Positions 12,600 to 24,995 of a DNA stretch of 64,000 bases are shown piece by piece (the stretch's first letter is position 1; every line of letters begins with the position of its first letter). Where the stretch lies: positions 43,123-107,122 of the forward strand of contig DGEI01000018.1 in the NCBI GenBank assembly GCA_002385885.1, read 5' to 3'. A model generated the notes under the pieces. The model did no database searches, was not told the origin of the DNA, and worked only from the letters and a program-made list of their open reading frames with translations. Origin of the DNA: Firmicutes bacterium UBA3930. Lineage in GTDB: Bacteria > Bacillota > Clostridia > Caldicoprobacterales > Caldicoprobacteraceae. The position numbers were made by a program, and so were the translations under genes.

Positions 12600-12676
12600 G
12601 CCGGAATAAAAACATATCCGGGATCGGGCAGAAAAACACTTAAAGATGTACCGGACAGGCAAAAATGTATTCCGGC
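12600..12676 (-). ncRNA. Nested inverted-repeat RNA element in the MutS2 leader
   Basis: GCCGGAATA (12600-12608) pairs perfectly with TATTCCGGC (12668-12676). Inside it, CCGG-type arms near 12618 and 12650 can pair again, giving a two-part rod. No coding potential is seen. It lies between the larger rod at 12707-12840 and the terminator at 12545-12582, so it may belong to the same transcript. Strand is assigned from neighbouring signals only. Confidence 0.4.
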
Positions 12677-12706
12677 ATATAAATTAAACTATATAAACTG
12701 TCTGTT

Positions 12707-12840
12707 GAAGCACTCTGTAAGGCAATGTCAAATATATGGGTACAACAAAAACACAGGATTAACCATAGGCAATAACCCCGCTTTTTGTGTATTCCCATTT
12801 CAGTTTTTATTCAGTTGAAAACCACCTTAACAGAGACTTC
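12707..12840 (-). ncRNA. Candidate rod-shaped structured RNA (6S-like architecture)
   Basis: The two ends pair over about 14 bp: GAAG, CTCTGT and AAGG on one strand (12840-12825) with CCTT, ACAGAG and CTTC on the other (12722-12707). A large asymmetric bubble follows, then ATGGG/CCCAT, ACAAAAA/TTTTTGT and GGGTTA/TAATCC stems up to a terminal loop. A closing stem, central bubble and apical stem in about 134 nt resembles the outline of 6S RNA, which is the basis of the suggestion. A possible promoter on the minus strand, TTGACG and TACCAT 17 bp apart, lies near 12882-12910. The inverted symmetry means the plus strand could fold too, so the strand is uncertain. Confidence 0.4.
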
Positions 12841-12846
12841 GGACAT
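12811..12846 (-). CDS. Possible 11-residue leader peptide
   Basis: ATG at 12846 begins an 11-codon frame encoding MSEVSVKVVFN with a strong ribosome binding site (GAGGAGGG) 5 bp upstream. It overlaps the closing stem of the structured RNA at 12707-12840, so translation and folding would compete if both are real. No run of one regulatory codon is present, so it is not a classic amino-acid attenuator peptide. It may equally be chance. Confidence 0.25.
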   Translation of the reverse strand: MSEVSVKVVFN

Positions 12847-13045
12847 CAACACCCTCCTCTCGGGTTTTAATCACTTATATGGTACTATATTTAATCTGAA
12901 GCGTCAATGAATTTTTTTCTATGGTCATATTATCATAACTGTTAACTAAAACCGTACTATTCTGACATTTTAGTGCCGGCAGCCGGACAGCTGAATCTTT
13001 TTATTGGCAACAAAGGGATCAGCTGTGTTTAATGCTTGTACAATA

Positions 13046-13111
13046 TGTCGTAAAGTTTTTAAATGCACTTACCTATTATTGACAAAAAATTTGTTATACC
13101 TCTGATATAAT
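13046..13111 (+). promoter_or_regulatory. Spo0A-type promoter of spoIIE (21-bp spacer, 0A-like box)
   Basis: TTGACA at 13079-13084 and TATAAT at 13106-13111 are both perfect consensus hexamers but are 21 bp apart instead of 17. The spoIIE and spoIIG promoters of Bacillus subtilis have this same over-long spacing and need Spo0A~P to fire. TGTCGTA at 13046-13052 differs by one base from the 0A box TGTCGAA and lies just upstream of the -35 element. Confidence 0.75.
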
Positions 13112-13178
13112 GTCCTTACTTATTTTTAAAAGAATCATTATATAGTAATATATACAGGTTTTATGGGTGGTGCGGCTG

Positions 13179-15575
13179 ATGGCACAAAAGGGTGAATATT
13201 TTTATCAGGGTTTGGCCGGAAAGACGGCAAAAAATTATGCTATACCGGGAATCCGATGGAAAGATGCTGTCAGAAATATACTGATGTGGATATTTTGCTT
13301 TTTGATGGGACGGGCTGTTATTTTCAATGAGATTGCCCCCTTTGGTGCGGCCCTGTTGGCCAGCATATTGCCGCGAAAGAAGGGGTGGGGAATATTCTTG
13401 TTGGCTGCAGGATTGGGTTTTCTCAGCATGGGCCTTAACAGCTTTGTGATAAAACACCTGTTGATTCTGGGTGCTGTTTTCATATACAGCCGTGTTTTTA
13501 TAACCAGGCAAAAGAGAAAGAGGAATTTGCATACGGCCTTGGGCGTGCTGGTTTCTTTTGTGCTGGTCAATCTTATGTATATCTATCTGCAGAATTTTCT
13601 GGTTTATGATATGATTGTCGCCGGACTGGAGAGCATAATCGGCTTTTTAATGGTTTTTGTGTTTGGCCCGGTTGCGGATTTATATATAAAGCCAAAGAAA
13701 CGCAGTGTTTTATCGGATCAGGAAATAATCAGCATTTGCATATTTTTGGCACTTCTTATTGCCGGTATCTGGGAAGTTAGTTTCTTTCAACTGTCCCTCA
13801 AAAAAATATTATCCGTTGGCTTGGTTTTGTTATTTTCATATATCGGCGGGGCCGGAATTGGAGCTGCTTTAGGCACGGCAACAGGCCTGATCCTGTCAAT
13901 AACCGGTAAACCTGAACCGGCAATTATTGGGCATTTTGCAGTTTGCGGCCTTATGGCCGGCACTTTCCGGGGTTTGGGAAGGTTTGGAACAAGTTGTGCT
14001 TTTCTTCTTTCAAATGCTCTTATGGTATTCTATATTAACCGTTCTACCGAGACTCTGCTCAAGTTTGGAGAAATAACAGCAGCAGTTGGAATTTTAATGC
14101 TTATACCTCACAGAACGGTTGAGAGGTTGAAGCAGTTTTCCGATATCAACCTGCAGACAATGAGAAACCGGAAAGGGCACATGAACAGGTTAAAAGAGAT
14201 TATGGTAGACAGACTGGAGGATTTTTCACAGGTATTCTTCAAATTGGCACAGGTGTTTTCGAAAGTGTCTCAATATAACGTTATGACAGGAAAGGAAGGT
14301 ATTAATAAACTGCTTGACCTGGTGGTTGAACGGGTGTGTGCCAAATGCGGGCTTTATAAAGCCTGCTGGCAGCGAAATTTTTACAGTACGTACAATAATA
14401 TGTTTGAGATTATCGGTATAATCGAGTCAAGAGGGGCTGCGGAACAAAAATATATATCCGATGAGACTGCCGAAAACTGTTTACATTTGGATGCTGTCCT
14501 GGATGTTTTACATGAAGCATATGACGTATATAGAATAAACTATAAATGGCAGCAGAAGATTGACGAGTGCCGTGACCTCGTTGCCCGGCAGCTGGAAGGA
14601 ATATCGACGGTGATAATCCGGCTGGCCCGTGAACTTGATATGGATATCCGGTTCAATAAAGATCTTGAGGATACCATATTAATTGAATTGGATAAACAGG
14701 GAATACATGTAAAGGAAGTAACTGTTATAGAAAAAGCCGACGGAAAAATTAAAGTGAGTATTACAAAAAAAACCTGCGGCCGGAGAAGAGAGTGCGTACG
14801 GATTATAGAAAAGGAGTTGAGCAATATATTAAAGAAACCTATGACATGCGATTATAACGGATGTAATACCGGCAGCCGCAGAGAATGTACTCTTCAGTTT
14901 ACCGAATCACAGAGATACAAAATTGTGACCGGTATATCCAGGAAGACGAAGCAGTATTCCGATGTCTGTGGAGATAATTATTCCTCTACCTCGATCGACG
15001 GAGGGAAATATATGCTGGCTTTAAGCGATGGCATGGGCTCGGGCAGCAGGGCTGATGCTGAAAGCAGTATTGTTGTGTCACTCCTGGAAAATTTCCTTGA
15101 AGCCGGTTTTGATCTTGATATGACGATTAATACAATTAATTCGGTGCTTGTACTCCGTTCAAGGGAGGAGATATTTGCTACCGCAGATCTTTGTGTTATA
15201 GATCTGATTAACGCCAGGGCTGACATCATAAAAATTGGTGCTGTATCAACATTTATCAAGAGAAAGGATCATGTGGACGTAATAAAAGCTCAGGCTTTGC
15301 CTATGGGGATTCTTGAAGAAATTCATGCCGAAGCCATGAATGTAATACTGGAAGACGGGGATATGATTATAATGGTGACCGATGGAATAATTGACAGTGT
15401 TGATTCCGGATTGGATCAGGATGAATGGCTTACCGGTACAATCTTAAAATGTAATACCAGAAATCCCCAGGAGCTGGCTGATTTTATTATGGAAGAAGCT
15501 TTAGGACAAACGAATGGCATAGCTAACGATGATATGACTGTAATGGTGAGCAGGATCTGGAAGCCAGGCATCTAG
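13179..15575 (+). CDS. spoIIE: Stage II sporulation protein E (membrane PP2C phosphatase)
   Basis: Dephosphorylates SpoIIAA to release sigma-F in the forespore and takes part in polar septation. The 798-residue protein has about ten hydrophobic segments in the first 320 residues, then a helical linker region with Cys motifs (CAKCGLYKACW). The C-terminal PP2C domain has metal-binding aspartates in GDNYSS, LSDGMGSGSRA, MVTDGIIDS and NDDMTVMV. ATG 13179 is preferred because GGGTGG lies 8 bp upstream; an in-frame GTG at 13167 overlaps that site. The upstream promoter has the spacing typical of Spo0A-activated genes. This is good evidence for a spore former. Confidence 0.95.
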   Translation: MAQKGEYFYQGLAGKTAKNYAIPGIRWKDAVRNILMWIFCFLMGRAVIFNEIAPFGAALLASILPRKKGWGIFLLAAGLGFLSMGLNSFVIKHLLILGAVFIYSRVFITRQKRKRNLHTALGVLVSFVLVNLMYIYLQNFLVYDMIVAGLESIIGFLMVFVFGPVADLYIKPKKRSVLSDQEIISICIFLALLIAGIWEVSFFQLSLKKILSVGLVLLFSYIGGAGIGAALGTATGLILSITGKPEPAIIGHFAVCGLMAGTFRGLGRFGTSCAFLLSNALMVFYINRSTETLLKFGEITAAVGILMLIPHRTVERLKQFSDINLQTMRNRKGHMNRLKEIMVDRLEDFSQVFFKLAQVFSKVSQYNVMTGKEGINKLLDLVVERVCAKCGLYKACWQRNFYSTYNNMFEIIGIIESRGAAEQKYISDETAENCLHLDAVLDVLHEAYDVYRINYKWQQKIDECRDLVARQLEGISTVIIRLARELDMDIRFNKDLEDTILIELDKQGIHVKEVTVIEKADGKIKVSITKKTCGRRRECVRIIEKELSNILKKPMTCDYNGCNTGSRRECTLQFTESQRYKIVTGISRKTKQYSDVCGDNYSSTSIDGGKYMLALSDGMGSGSRADAESSIVVSLLENFLEAGFDLDMTINTINSVLVLRSREEIFATADLCVIDLINARADIIKIGAVSTFIKRKDHVDVIKAQALPMGILEEIHAEAMNVILEDGDMIIMVTDGIIDSVDSGLDQDEWLTGTILKCNTRNPQELADFIMEEALGQTNGIANDDMTVMVSRIWKPGI

Positions 15576-15585
15576 ATCATATACA

Positions 15586-15617
15586 GGCCGGGCTTTTCAA
15601 GCCGGCTTATTTTACTT
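15586..15617 (+). terminator. Terminator after spoIIE
   Basis: GCCGGGCTT and AAGCCGGC pair around a TTC loop with one bulged base, followed by TTATTTTACTTT. Confidence 0.7.
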
Positions 15618-15721
15618 TATAAAACACATTTTTTGCCCTGAGGCAAGATTCATAAAATTACCCTTGAAAAATATTGACAAAAAGGCTACAATGTTTTTAT
15701 TCGGATAATACAGGTGGTCGA

Positions 15722-17140
15722 ATGCTTAAAGAAGTTCTCCATACCATCCATAAGCATAAAATGCTGTCTTCAGGGGAACGGGTACTGGTCGGGCTTTCCG
15801 GCGGTCCAGATTCAGTAGCTTTGTTACACCTTTTAAAACAGCTGCAGCAAACCATGGGTATTACGCTTTTTGCTGCTCACGTGCATCATGGGATCAGAGG
15901 GACAGAGGCTGATCAGGATGCGGACTTTGTTGTCCAATTATGTCAGCAATGGGATGTCCCTTTATTTATTGAAAGATTTAGCGTGCCCGAACTGGCCAGG
16001 GAAATGGGTGTTACTGAGGAGGAAGCCGGAAGAATGGTCCGCTACCGCTTTTTTGACCAGGTGCTTCAAAAAGTGGAAGGGCATAAAATCGCGCTGGGTC
16101 ACCATCGTGATGATCAGGCCGAAACCATACTCCATAATATTTTGCGCGGTACCGGAATGCAGGGATTGCGGGGCATGAAACCTGTACGTAACCGTAAGTT
16201 TATACGTCCCCTTCTGAATGTAACGCGGAGTGACATAGAAAGATACTGCCGGGACAATGGATTAGGCTTCCGTATTGACGCTACCAACCGTGATACCGGC
16301 TATACAAGAAATCGCATACGGTATCAGCTTATACCTTATATTCAAAAGAATTTCAATCCGAATTTTGTTGATGCCCTTATTCGGATGGGAACCCTTATTG
16401 GCGATGAAGAAGAATTTTTGGATAGTTATTGCAGGGAACAATATGAGGAGATGACGGTATTTGTGGATCAGGACAATGAGGTAAGGATCGATTTAAAGGC
16501 CTTTATGTCCTGTCATGTTGCTGTCAGACGGCGTATTTTAAGAATGGCGCTAAGACACTTACGGGGATTGGAAGATGTACAGGCCAATCACATAGACAGT
16601 GTGCTGAATATGCTGTTAAACTCGTCAACCGGGTCTCAGATACAGTTACCGGGGAAGATAGTGGTTTACAAAGATTACGAGCATGTTGTGTTGTCATATG
16701 ACATAACTATGAATCGGGAGATTAGCTATCAGTACCATCTGAATATTCCAGGCAGAGCGGTAATTAAGGAAAACAATATGGAAATTTCTGCCCGGAATGT
16801 ACAGTCTCAGGAAGTTTCTTTTTTATCCCCGTGGTGTATATATATAGATAGTGATGTTATAAAAGGAAAGCTAAGAGTGAGAAACCGGAAAAAAGGTGAT
16901 CGGTTTAAACCCTTTGGTATGGAGGGTGTAAAAAAACTCAAGGATTATTTTATAGACAATAAAATTCCGCGAAGAGAACGGGATTGTATCCCGCTGGTAA
17001 CTGATGAGCAAAATATTATTTGGGTGGTTGGCTGGCAGATCCACCAGGATTACAGGATAACTGAGAGCACGAGAAATATTGTTGAACTCAGTGCACGGTC
17101 TTTGCTTGAGAACAAAAATTATAACAATACATCTGTTTAA
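15722..17140 (+). CDS. tilS: tRNA(Ile)-lysidine synthetase
   Basis: Converts the wobble cytidine of tRNA-Ile(CAU) to lysidine with ATP and lysine, so that it reads AUA. The 472-residue product has the N-terminal PP-loop ATPase motif SGGPDS near residue 25, the family block HHRDDQAETILHNILRGTG, and the C-terminal TilS domain with GDRFKPFGMEGVKKLKDYFIDNKIPR. ATG 15722 is chosen because AGGTGG lies 5 bp upstream; the frame is open back to a TTG at 15674 that lacks a binding site. The spoIIE-tilS-hpt-ftsH order is a common Firmicute arrangement. Confidence 0.95.
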   Translation: MLKEVLHTIHKHKMLSSGERVLVGLSGGPDSVALLHLLKQLQQTMGITLFAAHVHHGIRGTEADQDADFVVQLCQQWDVPLFIERFSVPELAREMGVTEEEAGRMVRYRFFDQVLQKVEGHKIALGHHRDDQAETILHNILRGTGMQGLRGMKPVRNRKFIRPLLNVTRSDIERYCRDNGLGFRIDATNRDTGYTRNRIRYQLIPYIQKNFNPNFVDALIRMGTLIGDEEEFLDSYCREQYEEMTVFVDQDNEVRIDLKAFMSCHVAVRRRILRMALRHLRGLEDVQANHIDSVLNMLLNSSTGSQIQLPGKIVVYKDYEHVVLSYDITMNREISYQYHLNIPGRAVIKENNMEISARNVQSQEVSFLSPWCIYIDSDVIKGKLRVRNRKKGDRFKPFGMEGVKKLKDYFIDNKIPRRERDCIPLVTDEQNIIWVVGWQIHQDYRITESTRNIVELSARSLLENKNYNNTSV

Positions 17141-17213
17141 AGAGTAGGACAAATACAGTTTATATTAGCTAAAAAGGAAGGCCATTTTATATATAGATAG
17201 AAGGAGGGCACAT

Positions 17214-17765
17214 ATGAAGGAGGGAAATGACTTGCAGAACATCGGAAAAGTTCTTATTGATCAGGAAACACTTATGACACGCATTAGTGAAATGGGAGAA
17301 GAAATTACAAGGGACTACCAGGGGAAAGATCTGGTTGTCATCGGGATATTGAAGGGGGCTGTAATGTTTTTGGCTGATCTGGTAAAACAGATAAAGCTTC
17401 CCCTGACAATAGATTTTATGGCGGTTTCCAGCTATGGCCGTTCAACCCATTCTTCGGGCGTGGTGCGTATACTAAAAGACCTGGATGAAGAGATTGAGGG
17501 AAAGGACGTGCTCATAGTCGAGGATATAGTGGACACCGGGCTGACTCTGAACTATCTCGCTGACAATCTTTTATCGAGAAATCCAAAGAGTCTGAAGATA
17601 TGTTGTTGTCTTGACAAACCATCCAAGCGTCAGACTCCGGTAAAAGTAGATTATGTTGGATTCGTCATACCCGATAAGTTTGTTGTGGGATACGGTTTGG
17701 ACTATGCAGAGAAGTATCGTAATCTATCCTATATCGGCGTACTGGATGACAACGATATCGAATAA
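17214..17765 (+). CDS. hpt: Hypoxanthine phosphoribosyltransferase
   Basis: Purine salvage enzyme converting hypoxanthine or guanine with PRPP to IMP or GMP. The 183 residues include the PRPP motif VLIVEDIVDTGLTL near residue 100 and the C-terminal FVVGYGLDYAEKYRNL. ATG 17214 follows AAGGAGGG. Between tilS and ftsH is its usual place in Firmicutes, where HprT has been found to associate with TilS or FtsH regulation in some species. Confidence 0.95.
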   Translation: MKEGNDLQNIGKVLIDQETLMTRISEMGEEITRDYQGKDLVVIGILKGAVMFLADLVKQIKLPLTIDFMAVSSYGRSTHSSGVVRILKDLDEEIEGKDVLIVEDIVDTGLTLNYLADNLLSRNPKSLKICCCLDKPSKRQTPVKVDYVGFVIPDKFVVGYGLDYAEKYRNLSYIGVLDDNDIE

Positions 17766-17808
17766 GTTCCCAATATAGTTTATTAAAGGGAAATATGCGG
17801 GTTATGCG

Positions 17809-17838
17809 TTGCATTACTGCATGCTGTTGTGTTACAAT
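17809..17838 (+). promoter_or_regulatory. Promoter upstream of ftsH
   Basis: TTGCAT (17809-17814) and TACAAT (17833-17838) are 18 bp apart, leaving a leader of about 125 nt before the TTG start of ftsH. No terminator separates hpt from ftsH, so ftsH may have both readthrough and its own promoter. Confidence 0.5.
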
Positions 17839-17968
17839 ATAAAAGCAAAATAGGCTGTTTTTTTGTGTGATTTAAATAAGGAATATACCTATAATTGATT
17901 ATTGCAGGTAATATTTCTATACAACAATAACGTTGTATTACATGTATAGATTAGAAGGAGGGCTGGGT

Positions 17969-19831
17969 TTGAGAAGATTTCTAAGGGGCCCAGGCTTTTA
18001 TTTGATTTTATTGATCGCGATTATTTTCATAGTTACTCTTCTTGATATAGATGTGGGACATCAAAAAATGTCGTATCCAGAGCTTATCCGGGAGATAGAA
18101 AATGGAAATATCTCAAAATTGAGGACTGTAGAGAATATCGCTATAGGTGTGAAAAAGGGCTCCAGATATGAAAATAGTTTTCCCGATAAGTATGACTTCC
18201 AGGTATATCTGCCTTCGATGGAAGCATTTTTACAGGATGTAAGGGCTGCGGAGGCCAGACGGCTGGGGAAGTCATCTGACGATATAACACTGGCAGATTT
18301 TGGTTTTGCTTGGGATCCACAGCCACCTGCAGAACCGCCGTGGTGGCTTAATTTGTTGCCTTTTGCCGTTATAATTGTCCTGTTTGTAGTATTTTGGTTT
18401 GTATTCATGCAGCAGGCCCAGGGAGGAGGCAACCGGGTTATGGCCTTTGGTAAAAGTCGTGCAAAATTGCATCAGGATACCAAGCGCAGGATAACTTTTG
18501 AAGATGTTGCAGGTGCAGATGAAGAAAAGAATGAGTTAAAGGAAGTAGTGGACTTTCTTAAAAACCCCCGCAAGTATTTGGAACTGGGGGCGCGAATTCC
18601 CAAGGGCATTCTTCTGGTTGGACCTCCGGGTACGGGGAAAACCCTGCTGGCCAGGGCTGTAGCCGGAGAGGCAGGTGTGCCTTTCTTCAGCATCAGCGGT
18701 TCTGATTTCGTTGAAATGTTTGTTGGTGTGGGTGCATCACGAGTCAGGGATCTTTTTGATCAGGCCAAGAAGAATTCGCCTTGTATTGTATTTATTGATG
18801 AGATTGATGCTGTGGGGCGGCATCGCGGCGCCGGCCTGGGCGGAGGACACGATGAACGGGAGCAAACCCTGAACCAATTGCTGGTTGAGATGGACGGCTT
18901 TTCAATTAACGAAGGGATCATTATAGTTGCGGCTACCAACAGGCCGGATATTTTGGATCCTGCCCTGCTGCGCCCGGGTAGGTTTGACCGGCGTATAACC
19001 GTTGGGATTCCCGATATAAAAGGCCGTGAGGAGATTCTGAAAGTTCATTCAAGAGGAAAACCTCTGATGCCTGAAGTGGATTTGGAGGTGTTGGCCAAGA
19101 GGACCCCTGGATTTACGGGAGCTGATCTGGAGAATATGATGAATGAGGCTGCCATTTTAGCGGCCAGGAAGGGTCAGAAACAAATAGGCATGGATGAGCT
19201 GGAGGAGGCAATTACGCGCGTCATAGCAGGACCTGAAAAGAAAAGCAGGGTTCTCACTGAAAAGGACAGACGCCTGGTGGCTTACCATGAGGCCGGTCAT
19301 GCAGTGGTTTCAAAACTGCTTCCCAATGCCGACCCTGTTCATCAGATATCCATTATTCCCAGAGGAATGGCCGGAGGTTATACCCTGACATTGCCTGAGC
19401 AGGATAAGTATTTTATATCAAAATCGGAACTGATGGATGAGATTACACAGCTGCTGGGCGGGCGGGTTGCTGAGGCCCTGGTGTTGAATGATATCAGTAC
19501 CGGCGCCTCCAACGATATTCAGAGAGCCAGCCAGATGGCCCGGCGGATGGTAACCGAGTATGGGATGAGTGAAAATATAGGGCCGGTAACATTTGGCGGC
19601 AAGTATGAAGAGATATTTCTTGGAAGGGATTGGGGGACTTACCGTAATTACAGCGAAAAAGTCGCTTCCCTTATAGATAAAGAGACTAAGCTTATTGTGC
19701 AGGAGGCCTATGAAAGGGCTGAAAGACTGCTCAAAGAGAATATTAACAAACTTCATAAAGTGGCAGAGACACTGCTTGAAAAAGAAAAACTGGATATGGA
19801 GGAATTTGAGCAGGTCTTTGCCAGCGCTTAG
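17969..19831 (+). CDS. ftsH: ATP-dependent zinc metalloprotease FtsH
   Basis: A membrane-bound AAA+ protease degrading misfolded membrane proteins and regulators. Two membrane helices (about residues 10-28 and 125-145) flank a periplasmic-side domain. They are followed by Walker A GPPGTGKT, Walker B FIDEIDAV, the second region of homology [20 protein letters not shown], and the zinc site HEAGH with the later acidic ligand. The chosen start is TTG 17969 because AAGGAGGG sits 6 bp upstream; an in-frame ATG at 17942 lies before that site. The product is 620 residues, normal for FtsH. Confidence 0.95.
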   Translation: MRRFLRGPGFYLILLIAIIFIVTLLDIDVGHQKMSYPELIREIENGNISKLRTVENIAIGVKKGSRYENSFPDKYDFQVYLPSMEAFLQDVRAAEARRLGKSSDDITLADFGFAWDPQPPAEPPWWLNLLPFAVIIVLFVVFWFVFMQQAQGGGNRVMAFGKSRAKLHQDTKRRITFEDVAGADEEKNELKEVVDFLKNPRKYLELGARIPKGILLVGPPGTGKTLLARAVAGEAGVPFFSISGSDFVEMFVGVGASRVRDLFDQAKKNSPCIVFIDEIDAVGRHRGAGLGGGHDEREQTLNQLLVEMDGFSINEGIIIVAATNRPDILDPALLRPGRFDRRITVGIPDIKGREEILKVHSRGKPLMPEVDLEVLAKRTPGFTGADLENMMNEAAILAARKGQKQIGMDELEEAITRVIAGPEKKSRVLTEKDRRLVAYHEAGHAVVSKLLPNADPVHQISIIPRGMAGGYTLTLPEQDKYFISKSELMDEITQLLGGRVAEALVLNDISTGASNDIQRASQMARRMVTEYGMSENIGPVTFGGKYEEIFLGRDWGTYRNYSEKVASLIDKETKLIVQEAYERAERLLKENINKLHKVAETLLEKEKLDMEEFEQVFASA

Positions 19832-19841
19832 ATGATATGAG

Positions 19842-19867
19842 TGGTGTCGTAACGGCACCATTTTTTT
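19842..19867 (+). terminator. Terminator after ftsH
   Basis: GGTGTCG and CGGCACC form a 7-bp stem with a 3-base loop, directly followed by a run of seven T residues. Confidence 0.8.
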
Positions 19868-19908
19868 CTGGTGAATAATCATTGACAGGATGGGAAGGTT
19901 CTGTTTCT

Positions 19909-20529
19909 ATGGGTCGTATCACAAAAATTGTGTCTCAAAAAGGATATAAAAATGGATGTATAGTTTATTTGGACGATGGTACCAGCTTCAGCCTTCATAT
20001 CGAGCTTTTGGTGAAGTACGGTTTAACAGAGGGTTCGGAAGTTGACGTACAGCAAGTCAGAAAATGGTTTGAAGAGGACGGTGTGAAGTACGCATACAAT
20101 GCCGCCCTTCGTTACCTGGGTTTTCGTTCACGAAGCCGGAAGGAAATAGAAGACTACTTGAAGAGGAAAGGCTTTGAAGACAATACAATCCGGGTTGTTA
20201 TGGAAAAGCTTGAAAGATACGGCCTGGCAGATGATAAAGCATTTGCCAGGGATTGGGTCAGAAATAGAATGCATACCGGTGCCAGGAGCAGGGTGGCAAT
20301 AGCCTATGAGCTTCGCCGGAAAGGGATCGATGGAGAAATTATTGATGAGGCAGTAGGTTCTATAACTGACGAGGAGGAAGAGAAGCAAGCCCTTAAGATT
20401 GCAAATAAATATTATGAAAGGTATAAAGGGCTGGAAGATGAAGAAATAGCCGTAAAAATCGGTCAGGCGCTGGCCCGCAGGGGTTTTGGCTGGGATATTA
20501 TTCAAAGGGTTATCAGAAGAAGGATGTGA
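19909..20529 (+). CDS. recX: Regulatory protein RecX
   Basis: Modulates RecA filament growth. From ATG 19909 the product is 206 residues, with an N-terminal extension and three tandem three-helix RecX repeats. YLGFRSRSRKEIEDYLKRKGF and YGLADDKAFARDWV are typical repeat motifs. The frame is open back to TTG 19882, but a ribosome binding site (GGGAAGG) fits only the ATG. It lies alone between the ftsH terminator and the beta-galactosidase gene; recA is not in this window. Confidence 0.9.
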   Translation: MGRITKIVSQKGYKNGCIVYLDDGTSFSLHIELLVKYGLTEGSEVDVQQVRKWFEEDGVKYAYNAALRYLGFRSRSRKEIEDYLKRKGFEDNTIRVVMEKLERYGLADDKAFARDWVRNRMHTGARSRVAIAYELRRKGIDGEIIDEAVGSITDEEEEKQALKIANKYYERYKGLEDEEIAVKIGQALARRGFGWDIIQRVIRRRM

Positions 20530-20645
20530 GGGTTTGTGCATTTCTCCATAAATACATTCTATTGAGCTGCCTATTGAGATATGTTAATCTTTTATATAGC
20601 AATAAAGATACGGAACAAATAATAATGAAGTCATATAAGCAATAA

Positions 20646-23798
<3,153 letters not shown>

Positions 23799-23821
23799 AA
23801 TGAATTAAACCGTTTCAAGTT

Positions 23822-23870
23822 AAAACCTCCTATATGGTGTCTGAAAGACACCATATAGGAGGTTTTTTAT
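23822..23870. terminator. Bidirectional terminator between lacZ and the oxidoreductase gene
   Basis: A near-perfect stem of about 19-20 bp (AAACCTCCTATATGGTGTC with its complement) around a five-base loop has a T-run on the plus strand and an A-run that gives T on the minus strand. It can terminate both convergent genes. Confidence 0.9.
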
Positions 23871-23948
23871 ACTAAAAGCATATTTGTTTTTGCTTTTTTG
23901 AATCTCAAATAGTACATGTCCCGGTATATTTATATCAAAGACGCCCGG

Positions 23949-24995
23949 TCAGAGAATTACTTCTTTACCCAGCTTTGCTGAATCATAGATACCGTTGAGC
24001 ATCTTCTGCACTTCCAGGCCGTCTTCGGGAGGAGCTATAGGTTCTTTGCCTTCCCGGATGCATTCGATAAAGTGACTGATTTCGTTGTCAAAACTGTTTT
24101 CCGGGTTGATCACGGGAGTGGAATCCACAAGATAGTTTTCCTGCTCATCGTAGATCACAAGCGGGTTTAAGCTGGCGCCGGCCTTGGTTCCGAATATATC
24201 GCTGTATATACCGGTATCCTTTCCATTGATAGCCCAACTTACATCTACCGTCATAGCGGCGCCGTTTTCAAAGCGTATAAATGCTGAAGCCGAATCTTCG
24301 GTTTCAAACACTATATTATCGGCATCCAATGCTATCCAACGGCTTACCCCCTTGGTCTTATAATTCCCGATTTTGTTGTAGGTTACTGCGCTTACGCTGA
24401 TTGGTTTTGGCCTGCCCATGAAGTACCAGGTCAGGTCTATCACATGTACCCCTATATCAATAACAGGGCCGCCACCTGATTTGGATAAATTGGTAAACCA
24501 GCCCAGGGGAGTTCCACGCCTTCTGAACCATCCGGTTTTTGCATAATAAATCTCACCGAATTTACCTGCATCAGCAAACTCTTTTATTAGTTTGCTGTCT
24601 GATCGGAAACGGTTAACAAAACCCATCATGAATATGATATTGTTGTCTCTTGCTGCTTTTAGCATATCCTCAGCTTCTTTTACATTCATGGCCATTGGTT
24701 TTTCGCACAGTATGTGTTTTCCGGCATTGGCTGCTGCGATAGCAATTTCTGCGTGGGCATCATTGGTGGTACATATGCTTACTGCATCTATTTCTTCAAT
24801 ATCAATAATTTCCTTGTAATTATCTGAAACATATTTAATGCCAAATTTGTTGGCCGCATCCTTGGCCCTGTCAGAATTTATATCGAATATGCCTGCTATT
24901 TCTACATCCTTTTGCTTTAAGTACGAAGGTATATGAGCATTTTGGGCAATATTTCCTGCCCCTAAGATACCGATCCTTATTCTATTATCTTTCAT
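23949..24995 (-). CDS. Gfo/Idh/MocA-family NAD(P)-dependent oxidoreductase
   Basis: A 348-residue sugar or polyol oxidoreductase. The N-terminal Rossmann fold begins with GILGAGNIAQNAH. The family motif CEKPMA near residue 98 carries the conserved EKP lysine, and DIGVHVIDL near residue 180 includes the usual catalytic-region His. The C-terminal domain is the alpha/beta dimerisation sheet. The ATG follows GGGGGTG. Its substrate cannot be named; cyclitols, hexose derivatives and glycosides are all known for this family. It is convergent with lacZ and not obviously in an operon. Confidence 0.88.
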   Translation of the reverse strand: MKDNRIRIGILGAGNIAQNAHIPSYLKQKDVEIAGIFDINSDRAKDAANKFGIKYVSDNYKEIIDIEEIDAVSICTTNDAHAEIAIAAANAGKHILCEKPMAMNVKEAEDMLKAARDNNIIFMMGFVNRFRSDSKLIKEFADAGKFGEIYYAKTGWFRRRGTPLGWFTNLSKSGGGPVIDIGVHVIDLTWYFMGRPKPISVSAVTYNKIGNYKTKGVSRWIALDADNIVFETEDSASAFIRFENGAAMTVDVSWAINGKDTGIYSDIFGTKAGASLNPLVIYDEQENYLVDSTPVINPENSFDNEISHFIECIREGKEPIAPPEDGLEVQKMLNGIYDSAKLGKEVIL

